DNA from: Pyxidicoccus parkwaysis
Lineage (GTDB): Bacteria > Myxococcota > Myxococcia > Myxococcales > Myxococcaceae
Assembly: GCF_017301735.1 (NCBI RefSeq)
Contig: NZ_CP071090.1
Span: 10,344,001-10,408,000, forward strand
Direction of reading: 5' to 3'
DNA length: 64,000 nt
Shown piece by piece: positions 17,286 to 25,382 of the stretch. The notes under the pieces were generated by a model. That model ran no database searches. It had not been told where the DNA came from and saw nothing but the letters and a program-made list of their open reading frames with translations. A program made the position numbers and the translations under genes. Every line of letters starts with the position of its first letter. Within the stretch, counting starts at the first letter, position 1.

Positions 17286-18625
17286 ACGCGCGCAACGCCG
17301 TCACGGCCGCCTTCCGCCGGTGGACCCGCTCCCAGGACGCGGCCGAGGTGCTGGCCGCCGCGGGCGTGGGCCCCTGGCTGGCCCTCACCGCCTTCGTGGT
17401 GGGCCTGCTGGCCGTGTTGGCGTGGGCGCCGGGCGCGAGAGACCTCTTCGGCATCCCCTTCGGCACCGCGCTCCTGTGCGCCGCGCCCATGCTCACCAGC
17501 GGCCTGCTCTTCTCCGCCGCCCACCGGCGCCGCCGCCGCATCGAACCGTGGGGCTGGCTATGGCTCGCCTGCGGCGTGGCCACCGTGCACTTCTTCGTCG
17601 CCGCACTCATGGCGCTGTCCGAGCTGCCGGGCGCCGCCGTGCTCGCCTCCCTCTTCCTCTTCACCACTGCCTTCCACGGCCGGCTGCACCGCGTGACGCC
17701 GCGCCAGCCCTTCCTCGCCGTGGGCACCGCGGTGGCTCTTGTCATTGCACTGCAAATAAGACAGAGCGACGAGCACCTCGCCTTCTTCGGCGTCATCGGC
17801 CCCGCGGCCCTCACCGCCGAGCTCTACCTGGGCACCTTCGCCGTGCAGCATGACCGCGCCCGCGCGGACGCGGAGCGCCTGCGCGCCGCCGTGCATGCGC
17901 AACTCCTGGAGCAGCAGGAGCGCGACGTGGGCCGCCTGTCACAGGCGCTGGGAGAAATCCTCGGCTACCACCATGGCCTGGACAACGCACTCCTGACCGC
18001 GGGCAGCGCGGCGGACATGCTCGCCGCCATGGGCGTGCAGCGCGGCGCGCTGGGCCGCTCCGAGTTCGAGGAGCTGGTGAAGAAGCTCCACGACAGCCTC
18101 GCGCAGATAAAAGAGATGGTGACGGAGATTCGCGCCAAGGGACGGCGCTACGCGGGCACGGACCCGGAGCCGGTGGAGCTGCCCCCCGTCCTGGAGTCGG
18201 TGCAGGCCAGCGTGGGGCTGCGCTTCCCGGACGTGGACATCCAGGTGGAGGTGGAGAAGGACATGCCCCTGCGCGCCCTCATGCGCGGCGGCACGCCCAC
18301 GCTGCGCCGGGTGGTGGAGAACCTGGTGCTCAACGCGTGCGAGGGAGACGGCGAGCGCTGCGCGTCCGAGGTGCGCATCCGCGCGCGCGTGGAGCCACTC
18401 AGCGGGCGGCTGGAAGTGGTCATCGCCGACGACGGGCCGGGCTTCCAGGCGTCGCGCCTGGTGGGCCCCGCCGAGGAGCTGTACACCACCAAGCCGCAGG
18501 GCACCGGGCTGGGCCTCTACACCAGCGAGTGCCTGCTGCGCGCCAGCGGCGGCATGCTGCACCGGCAGAACGCGCCCGGCGGCGGCGCCCTGCTGCGCAT
18601 GCTCATTCCGAGGGAATACCAATGA
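17282..18625 (+). CDS. membrane-bound sensor histidine kinase
   Basis: The 447-residue protein has about six membrane helices in residues 28-190 with very short loops, so the sensor is probably the membrane bundle itself. A helical linker leads to the dimerisation helix with tandem histidines at 230-231 (EILGYHHGLDNALL). The ATPase domain has N box NLVLNACEGDGE (347-357), G1 DDGPGF (383-388) and G2 GTGLGLY (407-413). No response-regulator gene is adjacent, so the phosphate acceptor is elsewhere. ATGA overlaps join it to the genes on both sides, tying it to the prenyl-synthase-like and methyltransferase products. The H-box is unlike the common HExxN type. Confidence 0.8.
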   Translation: MNARNAVTAAFRRWTRSQDAAEVLAAAGVGPWLALTAFVVGLLAVLAWAPGARDLFGIPFGTALLCAAPMLTSGLLFSAAHRRRRRIEPWGWLWLACGVATVHFFVAALMALSELPGAAVLASLFLFTTAFHGRLHRVTPRQPFLAVGTAVALVIALQIRQSDEHLAFFGVIGPAALTAELYLGTFAVQHDRARADAERLRAAVHAQLLEQQERDVGRLSQALGEILGYHHGLDNALLTAGSAADMLAAMGVQRGALGRSEFEELVKKLHDSLAQIKEMVTEIRAKGRRYAGTDPEPVELPPVLESVQASVGLRFPDVDIQVEVEKDMPLRALMRGGTPTLRRVVENLVLNACEGDGERCASEVRIRARVEPLSGRLEVVIADDGPGFQASRLVGPAEELYTTKPQGTGLGLYTSECLLRASGGMLHRQNAPGGGALLRMLIPREYQ

Positions 18626-19359
18626 GCGGCGGCGCCCTGTTCCAGGAGTCCCTGCGCATGCTCCGGCGGCTGGAGCTGCCGGAGGAGTCCGAGCGCGACG
18701 TGCTCGCGGCGCTGGAGGCGGGCCAGCCCGGTCCGCTCGCCCTCTTCTATGAGGCCGGCGCCGAGGCGGGGCTGCCCCGGGAGATGCTGCTCGCGCGCGG
18801 CGCGGGGCTCTTCTTCAGCTTCTGCGCGGGCAACCTCGCGGATGACCTCATCGACGGCGACTGCACCTACCACGAGTCGCCGATGCGCGTGGGCCCGTGC
18901 GTGCAGTTCCTCCTGCAGAACCTGGCCTTCGCCACGCTCGCGGGAGAACAGGCGTGCGTGCCCGCGCCGGTGCTGGCCGAGGCCGCGCGCACGCTGGCCA
19001 TGGCCGCGGGCCCGCAGGCCCTCGAAGTGCGCGCGCGCGAGTGGACGGCCCCGCTGTTCCGCCAGGTGGCCGAGGGCATCGCCGGCCAGCAGTGGGCGGC
19101 GTACCTGCGCGTGCTGTGGGCCGGCACGGTGCTGGAGGAGCGCGCGGCGGAGGCGGGCCGGGCGCTGGGCGTGGCCGCGCACGTGGTGGAGGACATCCGC
19201 TCGCGCGACACGCGCTTCACCAGCATGCCGCGCGAGGACCGCAACGTGGTGGTGGGCTGGGCCCGCTCCGCCACCGAGGCGCTGCGCCGGCAGGACCTGC
19301 GCTGCCTGGACGCCGCGCTGCGCCGCATCGAACCGATTCTCCCGGAGGTGGAGTCATGA
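18622..19359 (+). CDS. isoprenyl-diphosphate-synthase-like protein
   Basis: This all-helical 245-residue protein carries an aspartate-rich motif, NLADDLIDGD (71-80), equivalent to the DDxxD diphosphate/Mg site of class I isoprenoid enzymes. A later GVAAHVVEDIRSRD (183-196) lies where the second DDxxD motif sits but has only one of the usual acidic pair. It is shorter than normal polyprenyl synthases (about 300 residues), and the basic residues after the first motif are changed. It may be a short-chain prenyl synthase, a terpene-synthase-like enzyme or a non-catalytic prenyl-binding protein. It overlaps the kinase gene upstream and the methyltransferase gene downstream by ATGA. Confidence 0.6.
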   Translation: MSGGALFQESLRMLRRLELPEESERDVLAALEAGQPGPLALFYEAGAEAGLPREMLLARGAGLFFSFCAGNLADDLIDGDCTYHESPMRVGPCVQFLLQNLAFATLAGEQACVPAPVLAEAARTLAMAAGPQALEVRAREWTAPLFRQVAEGIAGQQWAAYLRVLWAGTVLEERAAEAGRALGVAAHVVEDIRSRDTRFTSMPREDRNVVVGWARSATEALRRQDLRCLDAALRRIEPILPEVES

Positions 19360-20222
19360 GGGCTGAAGCCGCGCTGGCCGACGCATGGCGGGACGAGGTG
19401 GCGGGGTACTACGGCGAGAAGACGGAGCGGATTCTGCGGCGGTACGGGCCGGGGCCGCGCGTGCACTACCACTGCGGGCTGGTGGATGCGGTGCCTCCCC
19501 CCGGCGCGCCGGAGGACCTGGTGCACGCGCAGGTGCACGCCGCACAGGAGGCGCTGCTCACGGAGCTGGCGCGCGCGGTGGGGCGCTTCCCCGACGGCGG
19601 CGAGGTGCTGGACGTGGGCTGCGGCCTCGGCGGCGGCGCGCTGTACTGGGCCGCCGAGCACCGCGCGCGCGTGACGGCGGTGACGAACGTCCCCGCGCAT
19701 GTGGAGCTGGTGCGCGGCTTCTCGGAGGCCGCGGGGATGAGCGCGCGGGTGAAGCCGCTCCTGTGCGACGCGCTCGCGGTGCCGGGGCGTGCATGCTTCG
19801 ACGCGGTGGTGGCGGTGGAGAGCGCGTGCTACCTGCCGCGCGCGGAGTGGTTCCGCCGCGTGCGCACGCTGCTCAAGCCCCGGGGCGTGGTGGCCATCGC
19901 CGACTGCTTCGTCGGACGGCCGGAGGCGGCGGCGCCCTTCGACAGATATTGGCGCACGCGCATCGGCACGCTGTCCGAGTACCTGTCCGCCGCGCATGCC
20001 GCGGGGCTGGAGTTGGAAGTGCGCGACGACGTGTCCTCGCGCGTGGTGGGCTTCTGGTCCCTCACGCTGGAGATGCTCGCCCACGAGCGGGCGGCGCTCT
20101 ACGGCCCGCGCACGCCTGCCTTCATCGCCCGGGAGTCCAGCCGCGAGCACCTGCGCCTGCAGCAGGGAATGATGGATGGAGGGCTGGAGTACGCGCTGCT
20201 CGTGCTCCGCCGCGCGGGCTGA
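19356..20222 (+). CDS. small-molecule SAM methyltransferase
   Basis: The 288-residue protein has a class I SAM fold with motif I VLDVGCGLGGGALYW (84-98), a following acidic-strand region, and the post-motif LLKPRGVVAIADCF (172-185), as in UbiE/cyclopropane-synthase-like enzymes. The N-terminus reads YYGEKTERILRRYGPGPRVH followed by YHCG (18-41), a distinctive conserved-looking signature. Because it is translationally coupled to an isoprenoid-synthase-like gene, a prenyl diphosphate or terpenoid is the most likely methyl acceptor, as in the known GPP and FPP C-methyltransferases. That assignment is inference. No export signal is present. Confidence 0.7.
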   Translation: MRAEAALADAWRDEVAGYYGEKTERILRRYGPGPRVHYHCGLVDAVPPPGAPEDLVHAQVHAAQEALLTELARAVGRFPDGGEVLDVGCGLGGGALYWAAEHRARVTAVTNVPAHVELVRGFSEAAGMSARVKPLLCDALAVPGRACFDAVVAVESACYLPRAEWFRRVRTLLKPRGVVAIADCFVGRPEAAAPFDRYWRTRIGTLSEYLSAAHAAGLELEVRDDVSSRVVGFWSLTLEMLAHERAALYGPRTPAFIARESSREHLRLQQGMMDGGLEYALLVLRRAG

Positions 20223-20364
20223 GCAGCACCGCCTCCCGAGAGCTGAAGGGCCTGCCTGCCCGGCTGCTGACAGCACGGGCAGACGGCACCCGGTCCAACG
20301 GACAGGTGCCGCGGAGCGTCAGCGCTCCCAGCCTTGGGCCAGTCATCTCACGGAGGGTGTCTCG

Positions 20365-20664
20365 ATGCAGACTCTCAAGCGATGGGTGGTGCTCGGAGCG
20401 GTGGCGGCGGCGGTGGCGGTGACGGGCTGCCAGAACAAGAGTCGGGAAGAGGCGGGCGGCACGGGCGGCGCGGGCTCGAGCAGTGAGACCCAGGGCACCG
20501 GCGGCTCGGGCACCGGCGGCATGCAGGGGGGTACGGGGACCAGCACCGGCACCGGTGGCAGCGGCAAGGGGAAGATGGACGCCGGCACCCACCACATGGA
20601 TGCGGGCACCGGCGGCTCCGGGAGCATGGGCGGCACCACGACTCCTGAAGAAACCCCGCGGTAG
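20365..20664 (+). CDS. small Gly-rich lipoprotein
   Basis: The 99-residue product has a lipoprotein signal (MQTLKRWVVLGAVAAAVAVTGC, Cys22) followed by a low-complexity tail of Gly, Thr and Ser with KMDAG.HHMDAGTG repeats. CGGAGGG lies seven bases before the ATG. Myxobacteria encode many such tails; they are thought to be flexible surface linkers. No enzymatic part is present. A strong hairpin follows, so it is probably a single-gene transcript. Confidence 0.7.
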   Translation: MQTLKRWVVLGAVAAAVAVTGCQNKSREEAGGTGGAGSSSETQGTGGSGTGGMQGGTGTSTGTGGSGKGKMDAGTHHMDAGTGGSGSMGGTTTPEETPR

Positions 20665-20695
20665 TCCCCTCTCGTCCGCGTGAAACATGAAGGCA

Positions 20696-20724
20696 CCAGG
20701 GTCCGGGAAGTGCCCGGGCCCTGG
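20696..20724. terminator. bidirectional terminator hairpin
   Basis: A 12-bp stem (one T-G wobble) closes a 5-nt AAGTG loop between the convergent lipoprotein and aminotransferase genes. There is no U tract, but its position and strength support termination on both strands. Confidence 0.65.
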
Positions 20725-20740
20725 CGCCGCATGCGCGCGT

Positions 20741-21877
20741 CTACAGCAGCGGAGCGAGCGCGGCGAGCAGCCGGTCCACGTCCTCCGGCGTGTTGTAGAG
20801 GTGCGGCGACACGCGGAGGTTTTCTCCACGCACGCTGACGTGGATGTCCTGCGCGGCCAGCCGCTGCGCCACCACGGGCGCGTACCCGCCCCGGCGCCGC
20901 AGGCCGATGAGGTGCCCCGCGCGGTGCGCCTCGGGAGCCACTTCCAATTGCAACCGGCGTGCGCCTTGCGCAATCCGCTCCGTCAGCGTGCGCAGCGTGC
21001 GTTGGATGGCGTCCACGTCCCACTCCAGCAACTGCTTCAGCGCGGCGGCGGCCATGGGCACGAGCTGGAAGTTGCTGCGCTCGCCCACGTCGAAGCGGCG
21101 CGCGCCGGGCTGGTACGCGTCGCGATAGTCCACCAGTCGCGCGAAGTCCTCGCTGCCCAGGCGCGTCAGCCAGTTGTGCTCCAGCGGCTGGCCGTCCCGG
21201 TATTGCGGCGCCACGTAGAGGTAGCCCTGGCTGTAGGGCCCCATCAGCCACTTGTAGCCCGCGCACACCAGGAAGTCGGGGCGGATGGCCTTCACGTCGA
21301 AGGGCAGCGTGCCCACTGACTGCGTGCCGTCCACCGCCAGCGCGGCGCCCACCTGCCGCGCTCGCTCGCCTACGCGCACCAGGTCCACCCACGCGCCGTC
21401 CGTCCAGTGACAGTGCGGTACCGCCACCACCGCGCAGCGCGAGTCCACCTGCGCCAGCACCGCGCGCGTCCAGTCGCCGTCCTCGGGGCGGGACACGGTG
21501 ACGACTTCGGCGCGTGCGCGGCGCGCGGCCTCGCGCCACGGGTAGTAGTTGGAGGGGAACTCCTCCGCGAGCACCACCACGCGCTGGCCCTCGCGCATGC
21601 GCACGTTGGCCGCGGCGATGCCCATGCCGTAGCTGGCCGAGGGCACCAGCGCCACGCCCTCCACGTCCGTGCCGACGAGCCGCGCGAAGAGGCCGCGCAG
21701 TGCTTCGGAGTGCGTGAAGAAGTCGTCCGACTTCAGGCGCCATGGCTGGGCCTTCATACCCAGGGCGGCCTCGCCCGCCGCGCGCACGGAGCGGAGCTGC
21801 GGGGACATGTACGCGCAGTTGAGGTACGTGACGCCGTCGGGAATCTCGAAGAGGTGTCGCTGGCTGGGCAGGAGCAT
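20741..21877 (-). CDS. PLP-dependent class V aminotransferase-like enzyme
   Basis: The 378-residue protein is a fold-type I PLP enzyme of the class V (NifS/isopenicillin-N-epimerase-like) group. VPHCHWTDG, AVDGTQSVGTLPFDV (Asp183 for the pyridine nitrogen) and CAGYKWLMGP (Lys209 for the Schiff base) are all in place. The enzyme is probably cytosolic. Cysteine desulfurase is unlikely because the usual mobile-loop cysteine is not obvious; an aminotransferase, epimerase or lyase on an amino-acid-like substrate is more likely. The ATG at 21877 begins the conserved region. It is divergent from the repeat protein at 21986, and its first codons were copied downstream in the tandem duplication. Confidence 0.8.
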   Translation of the reverse strand: MLLPSQRHLFEIPDGVTYLNCAYMSPQLRSVRAAGEAALGMKAQPWRLKSDDFFTHSEALRGLFARLVGTDVEGVALVPSASYGMGIAAANVRMREGQRVVVLAEEFPSNYYPWREAARRARAEVVTVSRPEDGDWTRAVLAQVDSRCAVVAVPHCHWTDGAWVDLVRVGERARQVGAALAVDGTQSVGTLPFDVKAIRPDFLVCAGYKWLMGPYSQGYLYVAPQYRDGQPLEHNWLTRLGSEDFARLVDYRDAYQPGARRFDVGERSNFQLVPMAAAALKQLLEWDVDAIQRTLRTLTERIAQGARRLQLEVAPEAHRAGHLIGLRRRGGYAPVVAQRLAAQDIHVSVRGENLRVSPHLYNTPEDVDRLLAALAPLL

Positions 21878-21943
21878 GACGGGCGCGGAGTCTATGCCGC
21901 ACGGCCCGCGTGGTGTCGCTTCCAGCGGGCTGCTCCCCTGCCC

Positions 21944-21952
21944 TGCTATCGT
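21944..21952 (+). promoter_or_regulatory. extended -10 of repeat-protein paralogue 1
   Basis: TGCTATCGT within CCCTGCTATCGT lies 34 bp before the TTG start. Near-identical CCCTGCTA elements precede paralogues 2 (25341) and 3 (39246), which supports a shared promoter type. Confidence 0.55.
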
Positions 21953-21985
21953 GTTGCACCTGGGGCCGGCAGTCGGAGGGAACAC

Positions 21986-24900
21986 TTGAGGACGCGTCGG
22001 TGGATGTCGGGCCTGCTTTTCGTCGCGGCACTCGTGCTCGGAGTCTGGGCGCTGTTTCACTCGGGCCCGGGTGGTGGCACGGCGGTGACGACGCGGGTGG
22101 ACCGCACCACGGTGACAGCTCGCACGTCCCGCGCGTCCTCCACTGGCAACGCGCCTCCGCGTCCCAGCGCGGGCATGCGCATCCGCGGCACCGTGGTGGA
22201 CACGCTCGGTGCCCCCGTGGCTGGAGCGCGTGTCTCCGCCTCGTTGCCGGAGCCCGGACAGACACTGTCCGAGCTGCCGTGCCCGGAAGGCACGCGGGCC
22301 TCCTACGAAGACGCGAGGGACCCGAGCACGCAGGGCCGGAAGCTCCCCTCGTGCATCCTGTTCGCGACCGGGCTCGTCCAGGAGCTCGTCGGCGCGCGCG
22401 AAGGCGAGGTCCCCGTCTACGCCGAAACCACCGCCGGCGCGGATGGAGCGTTCCTGCTCGAGGCGCTGCCCGAGGGCCCGCTGACGCTCTGGGCCTTCGG
22501 TGAGCGGAATGCGGTGCTACGCGCCGGAATCCCCGCTGGCTCCGAGGGCGTGGAGTTGGTGCTGGAAACGGGCTTCGCGAAGGAGGGCCGCGTCATCGGC
22601 GAGGGCTCACCCATCGCAGGCGCCACGGTGACGGTGTTCAGTCCGTCGCAGAGCCGCTTCTTCGACACCACCACCGGCGCGGACGGGAGTTTCCGCGTGG
22701 GCCCGTTGCCGATGGACAACTACTTCGCCTTCGTCGCGAAGGACGGCTGGTTCCCGGAGGTCGTCCAACTCCTGGAGGAGAAGCAGGAGGTGACGCTCCA
22801 CCGCCCGGGCCGGCTCTCCGGCCGCGTGCTCTCCGGCGGCGTCCCCGTGCCAGGCATCGAGGTGCGCGTGGAACCCGGTGAGCTCATTCCCGGAGACAAC
22901 GCACGGCGTGTCACCACGGACGGAGAAGGCCGCTTCAACCTCACGCTCCCCGAAGGCCGCTATACGCTCATCACCTCTCGCGATGGGCGCTACGCGCTCT
23001 CCCGGCTGGAGGTGGGCACAACGACGCCGGAGGTGGTGCTGGAGCTGGGCAGCGCCCTCCACGCCGCGGGCACCGTGTCCGACGACTCGGGGCGGCCGGT
23101 GGCGGGGGCCGTCGTGAAGGCTGGGTCGTCGAAGACGTATGGCCTGATTCTGAGAGCCGTCACCGGCACGGATGGACGCTACCGCCTGGGCCCGGTGGAA
23201 CCCGACTTCTGGAGCTTCATCGTGGAGGCGCCCGGGTACCTCGACCTGGGAGCCGAGGTGCATCCGGTGGGCACGGACCCGAGGCCGGTGGACTTCACGC
23301 TCACCCGTGCGGCCTCCGTCACCGGACGCGTCTCGGACGCGGAGGGCCGTCCGCTGCCGGGCATCCAGCTCATCTTCGTCCGCCCCGGCCCCGCCGATGC
23401 GCCAGAGAACACCGAGCCACAGGAGAGCACCTGGACGGACGCGGAAGGGCGCTTCGTGCTCGACGCGCAGGAGCCCGGGGACTACCGCATCGACGTGTTG
23501 GGTGCGCCCTATGTGGATGCGTCCTTCCCGGTGCGCGCGCCCGCCCGGGACGTCCACCTCACGCTGCACGCGGGCGCGTCGGTGGAGGGGACGGTGGTGG
23601 ATGCACACGGCCTGCTCCTGGGCGGTTTCCTCGTGGAGTTGCAGGCCCCGGAGGCCCAGGCGGAGCTCGAGCGCGGCCGGCTCGCCTTCACCGACGAGCG
23701 GGGACACTTCCTGCTCCAGGGCGTGAAGCCCGGCCGCTATGTGCTGGTGGCCGGCCAGGAGCGCGACGACGTCACCCGCCGGGTCTGGCGCGAGGTGGAG
23801 CTGCACGAAGGCGAGCGGTTGCAGGTGGAATTGAGGCTGGAGCCGGAGCGCACCCTGTCCGGCATCGTGGTGGACGAAGCGGGCCAGCCCCTGAAGTACG
23901 CGTTCGTCCGGGCCCTGCTTCCCGACGACGAGGACCAGCCTGCCTGGAAGCGGGAAGCGCGCTACAGCCACCATGGTCCGCCCGCGGGCGTCGCGACGGA
24001 GCCGGATGGGCGCTTCACCCTGCGCGGCCTGACAGAGGCCACCTACGACGTCAGCGCCTTCAAACCGGGCTACCGGAGCACGGAAGGAAGGAACCGCGAC
24101 TCGCAGCGCATCGGCGCGGGCACGACCGAGGTGCGCTTCGTCCTGAGACGCGAGCCCCACATCACCGGCCGACTCGTGGACCCCGAGGGCGCGCCCGTGC
24201 GCGGCTTCCGCGTGAATGGTATTCCGCATGAGGACCCGAATGGCGCCTTCTCACTGCCCGCCGGGCAGGTGAAGGAGACACTCGTCTTCGAAGCCGACGG
24301 ACTGGCCACGCTGGTGCAACGTGTGCAAGCGCACGAGGGAGGGGCGGACGTGGACCTGGGCGTGCTGCGGATGAAGCGCGGCCGCACGCTCCGCGGCCGC
24401 GTGGTGGACGCCGAGACCTCCGAGCCCATCCCGCACATCTCGTTCTTCCTCAGAGCCCGTGAGTCCCTCTCGAACGGGCAGCACGTGGCGGACACGGAAA
24501 GGGATGGAACCTTCGAGCTGACCCACGTGGACCTGGAGGACTCCACCCTCTCCGCGGAGCACCTGTACTACCTGACGCAGCAGCTCACCCCGGGCCCCGA
24601 GCAGGAGGAACTGACCGTCCGCATGCAGCCGGGTCCCCAGGTGGAGGTGACGGTGAGGGACCGCGAGGGCCGTCCCCGCACCGCGCGCGTGTACTTCCAC
24701 GCGGACTTCCACGCGGACTCGAGCTGGATCAACCCGGGAATGGGAGTCGCCTACAAGGGCCAGCTCCTCCATCGCGGGCAGAAGCCAGGCCCGCACACCG
24801 TGTGGCTGGAACCCGAGAGCGACAGGGAGCGCGACTTCCCTGTCTTCTTACCCCAGCGCGTGGTGGTGCCCGCCACGGGCCGGGTCCAGCTCCACTTCGA

Positions 24901-25219
24901 GGAGCAGTCGGGCGGCGCCACGGTGACGCTGCGTGTGCCGGACGGCACCGGCTCGAATGTCATGCTGCTGCCCGGCACCGCGCCTGCGCCCTCGCGACTC
25001 GAGAACGTGCGCAGCCTCACCGCGCAGTCCCTGCCGGCACGGCGGACCCGAGCCACGGCCACCTTCGAGCACGTGCCCGCGGGCCCGGCCACCATCCTCT
25101 ACTTCCACCCGGGAGACTCCTACAGGTTCCACCGCGAGGAGCTGGACGTTCCTCCCAGCGGCACGCTGTCCCGCGAGCTGACTCCGGTGTGGCAGGCGTT
25201 CGCGCGCGGGACGGATTAG
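21986..25219 (+). CDS. membrane-anchored carboxypeptidase-regulatory repeat protein, paralogue 1
   Basis: The 1,077-residue product has one N-terminal membrane helix (RRWMSGLLFVAALVLGVWAL) and then about nine or ten transthyretin-like 'carboxypeptidase regulatory' sandwiches, each marked by G.V.D..G.PV.GA.V and a later DG.FRLGPL-type turn. The TTG start at 21986 is chosen because it aligns with the GTG of paralogue 2 and follows CGGAGGG. The protein should sit in the periplasm or on the cell surface, anchored by its N-terminus. The first domain carries an insert with a Cys pair (LPCPEG...PSCI), conserved in all three paralogues and likely a disulfide. Such repeats act as spacers or adhesion/binding modules; no catalytic domain is visible. 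Confidence 0.8.
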   Translation: MRTRRWMSGLLFVAALVLGVWALFHSGPGGGTAVTTRVDRTTVTARTSRASSTGNAPPRPSAGMRIRGTVVDTLGAPVAGARVSASLPEPGQTLSELPCPEGTRASYEDARDPSTQGRKLPSCILFATGLVQELVGAREGEVPVYAETTAGADGAFLLEALPEGPLTLWAFGERNAVLRAGIPAGSEGVELVLETGFAKEGRVIGEGSPIAGATVTVFSPSQSRFFDTTTGADGSFRVGPLPMDNYFAFVAKDGWFPEVVQLLEEKQEVTLHRPGRLSGRVLSGGVPVPGIEVRVEPGELIPGDNARRVTTDGEGRFNLTLPEGRYTLITSRDGRYALSRLEVGTTTPEVVLELGSALHAAGTVSDDSGRPVAGAVVKAGSSKTYGLILRAVTGTDGRYRLGPVEPDFWSFIVEAPGYLDLGAEVHPVGTDPRPVDFTLTRAASVTGRVSDAEGRPLPGIQLIFVRPGPADAPENTEPQESTWTDAEGRFVLDAQEPGDYRIDVLGAPYVDASFPVRAPARDVHLTLHAGASVEGTVVDAHGLLLGGFLVELQAPEAQAELERGRLAFTDERGHFLLQGVKPGRYVLVAGQERDDVTRRVWREVELHEGERLQVELRLEPERTLSGIVVDEAGQPLKYAFVRALLPDDEDQPAWKREARYSHHGPPAGVATEPDGRFTLRGLTEATYDVSAFKPGYRSTEGRNRDSQRIGAGTTEVRFVLRREPHITGRLVDPEGAPVRGFRVNGIPHEDPNGAFSLPAGQVKETLVFEADGLATLVQRVQAHEGGADVDLGVLRMKRGRTLRGRVVDAETSEPIPHISFFLRARESLSNGQHVADTERDGTFELTHVDLEDSTLSAEHLYYLTQQLTPGPEQEELTVRMQPGPQVEVTVRDREGRPRTARVYFHADFHADSSWINPGMGVAYKGQLLHRGQKPGPHTVWLEPESDRERDFPVFLPQRVVVPATGRVQLHFEEQSGGATVTLRVPDGTGSNVMLLPGTAPAPSRLENVRSLTAQSLPARRTRATATFEHVPAGPATILYFHPGDSYRFHREELDVPPSGTLSRELTPVWQAFARGTD

Positions 25220-25247
25220 CGCTTCGCTCCGGCACGGAGCGCGTGAC

Positions 25248-25274
25248 GAAGTATCGCTGGCCAGGCAGGAGCAT
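25248..25274 (-). pseudogene. vestigial first codons of a duplicated aminotransferase gene
   Basis: Read leftward from the ATG at 25274 the frame gives MLLPGQRYF, matching the start MLLPSQRHLF of the intact gene at 21877. Similarity ends there, where the tail of paralogue 1 begins. This marks the junction of the tandem duplication. Confidence 0.65.
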
Positions 25275-25340
25275 GACGGGCGCGGAGCCCAGGCCGTACG
25301 GCCCACGCAGTGACGCCCTCAGCGGACCGCGCCCCTGCCC

Positions 25341-25349
25341 TGCTATTCT
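25341..25349 (+). promoter_or_regulatory. extended -10 of repeat-protein paralogue 2
   Basis: TGCTATTCT in CCCTGCTATTCT, at the same distance from the GTG start as in paralogue 1; part of the duplicated unit. Confidence 0.55.
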
Positions 25350-25382
25350 GTCGCGTCTGGGGCCGACAGTCGGAGGGGACAC

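Noticed and set aside
17282..18625. Response regulator encoded in the same operon
   Set aside because: None of the other three proteins has a receiver DD...D...K pattern.
21986..25219. Carboxypeptidase enzyme
   Set aside because: Only the regulatory-type beta-sandwich repeats are present; there is no M14 zinc-peptidase domain.
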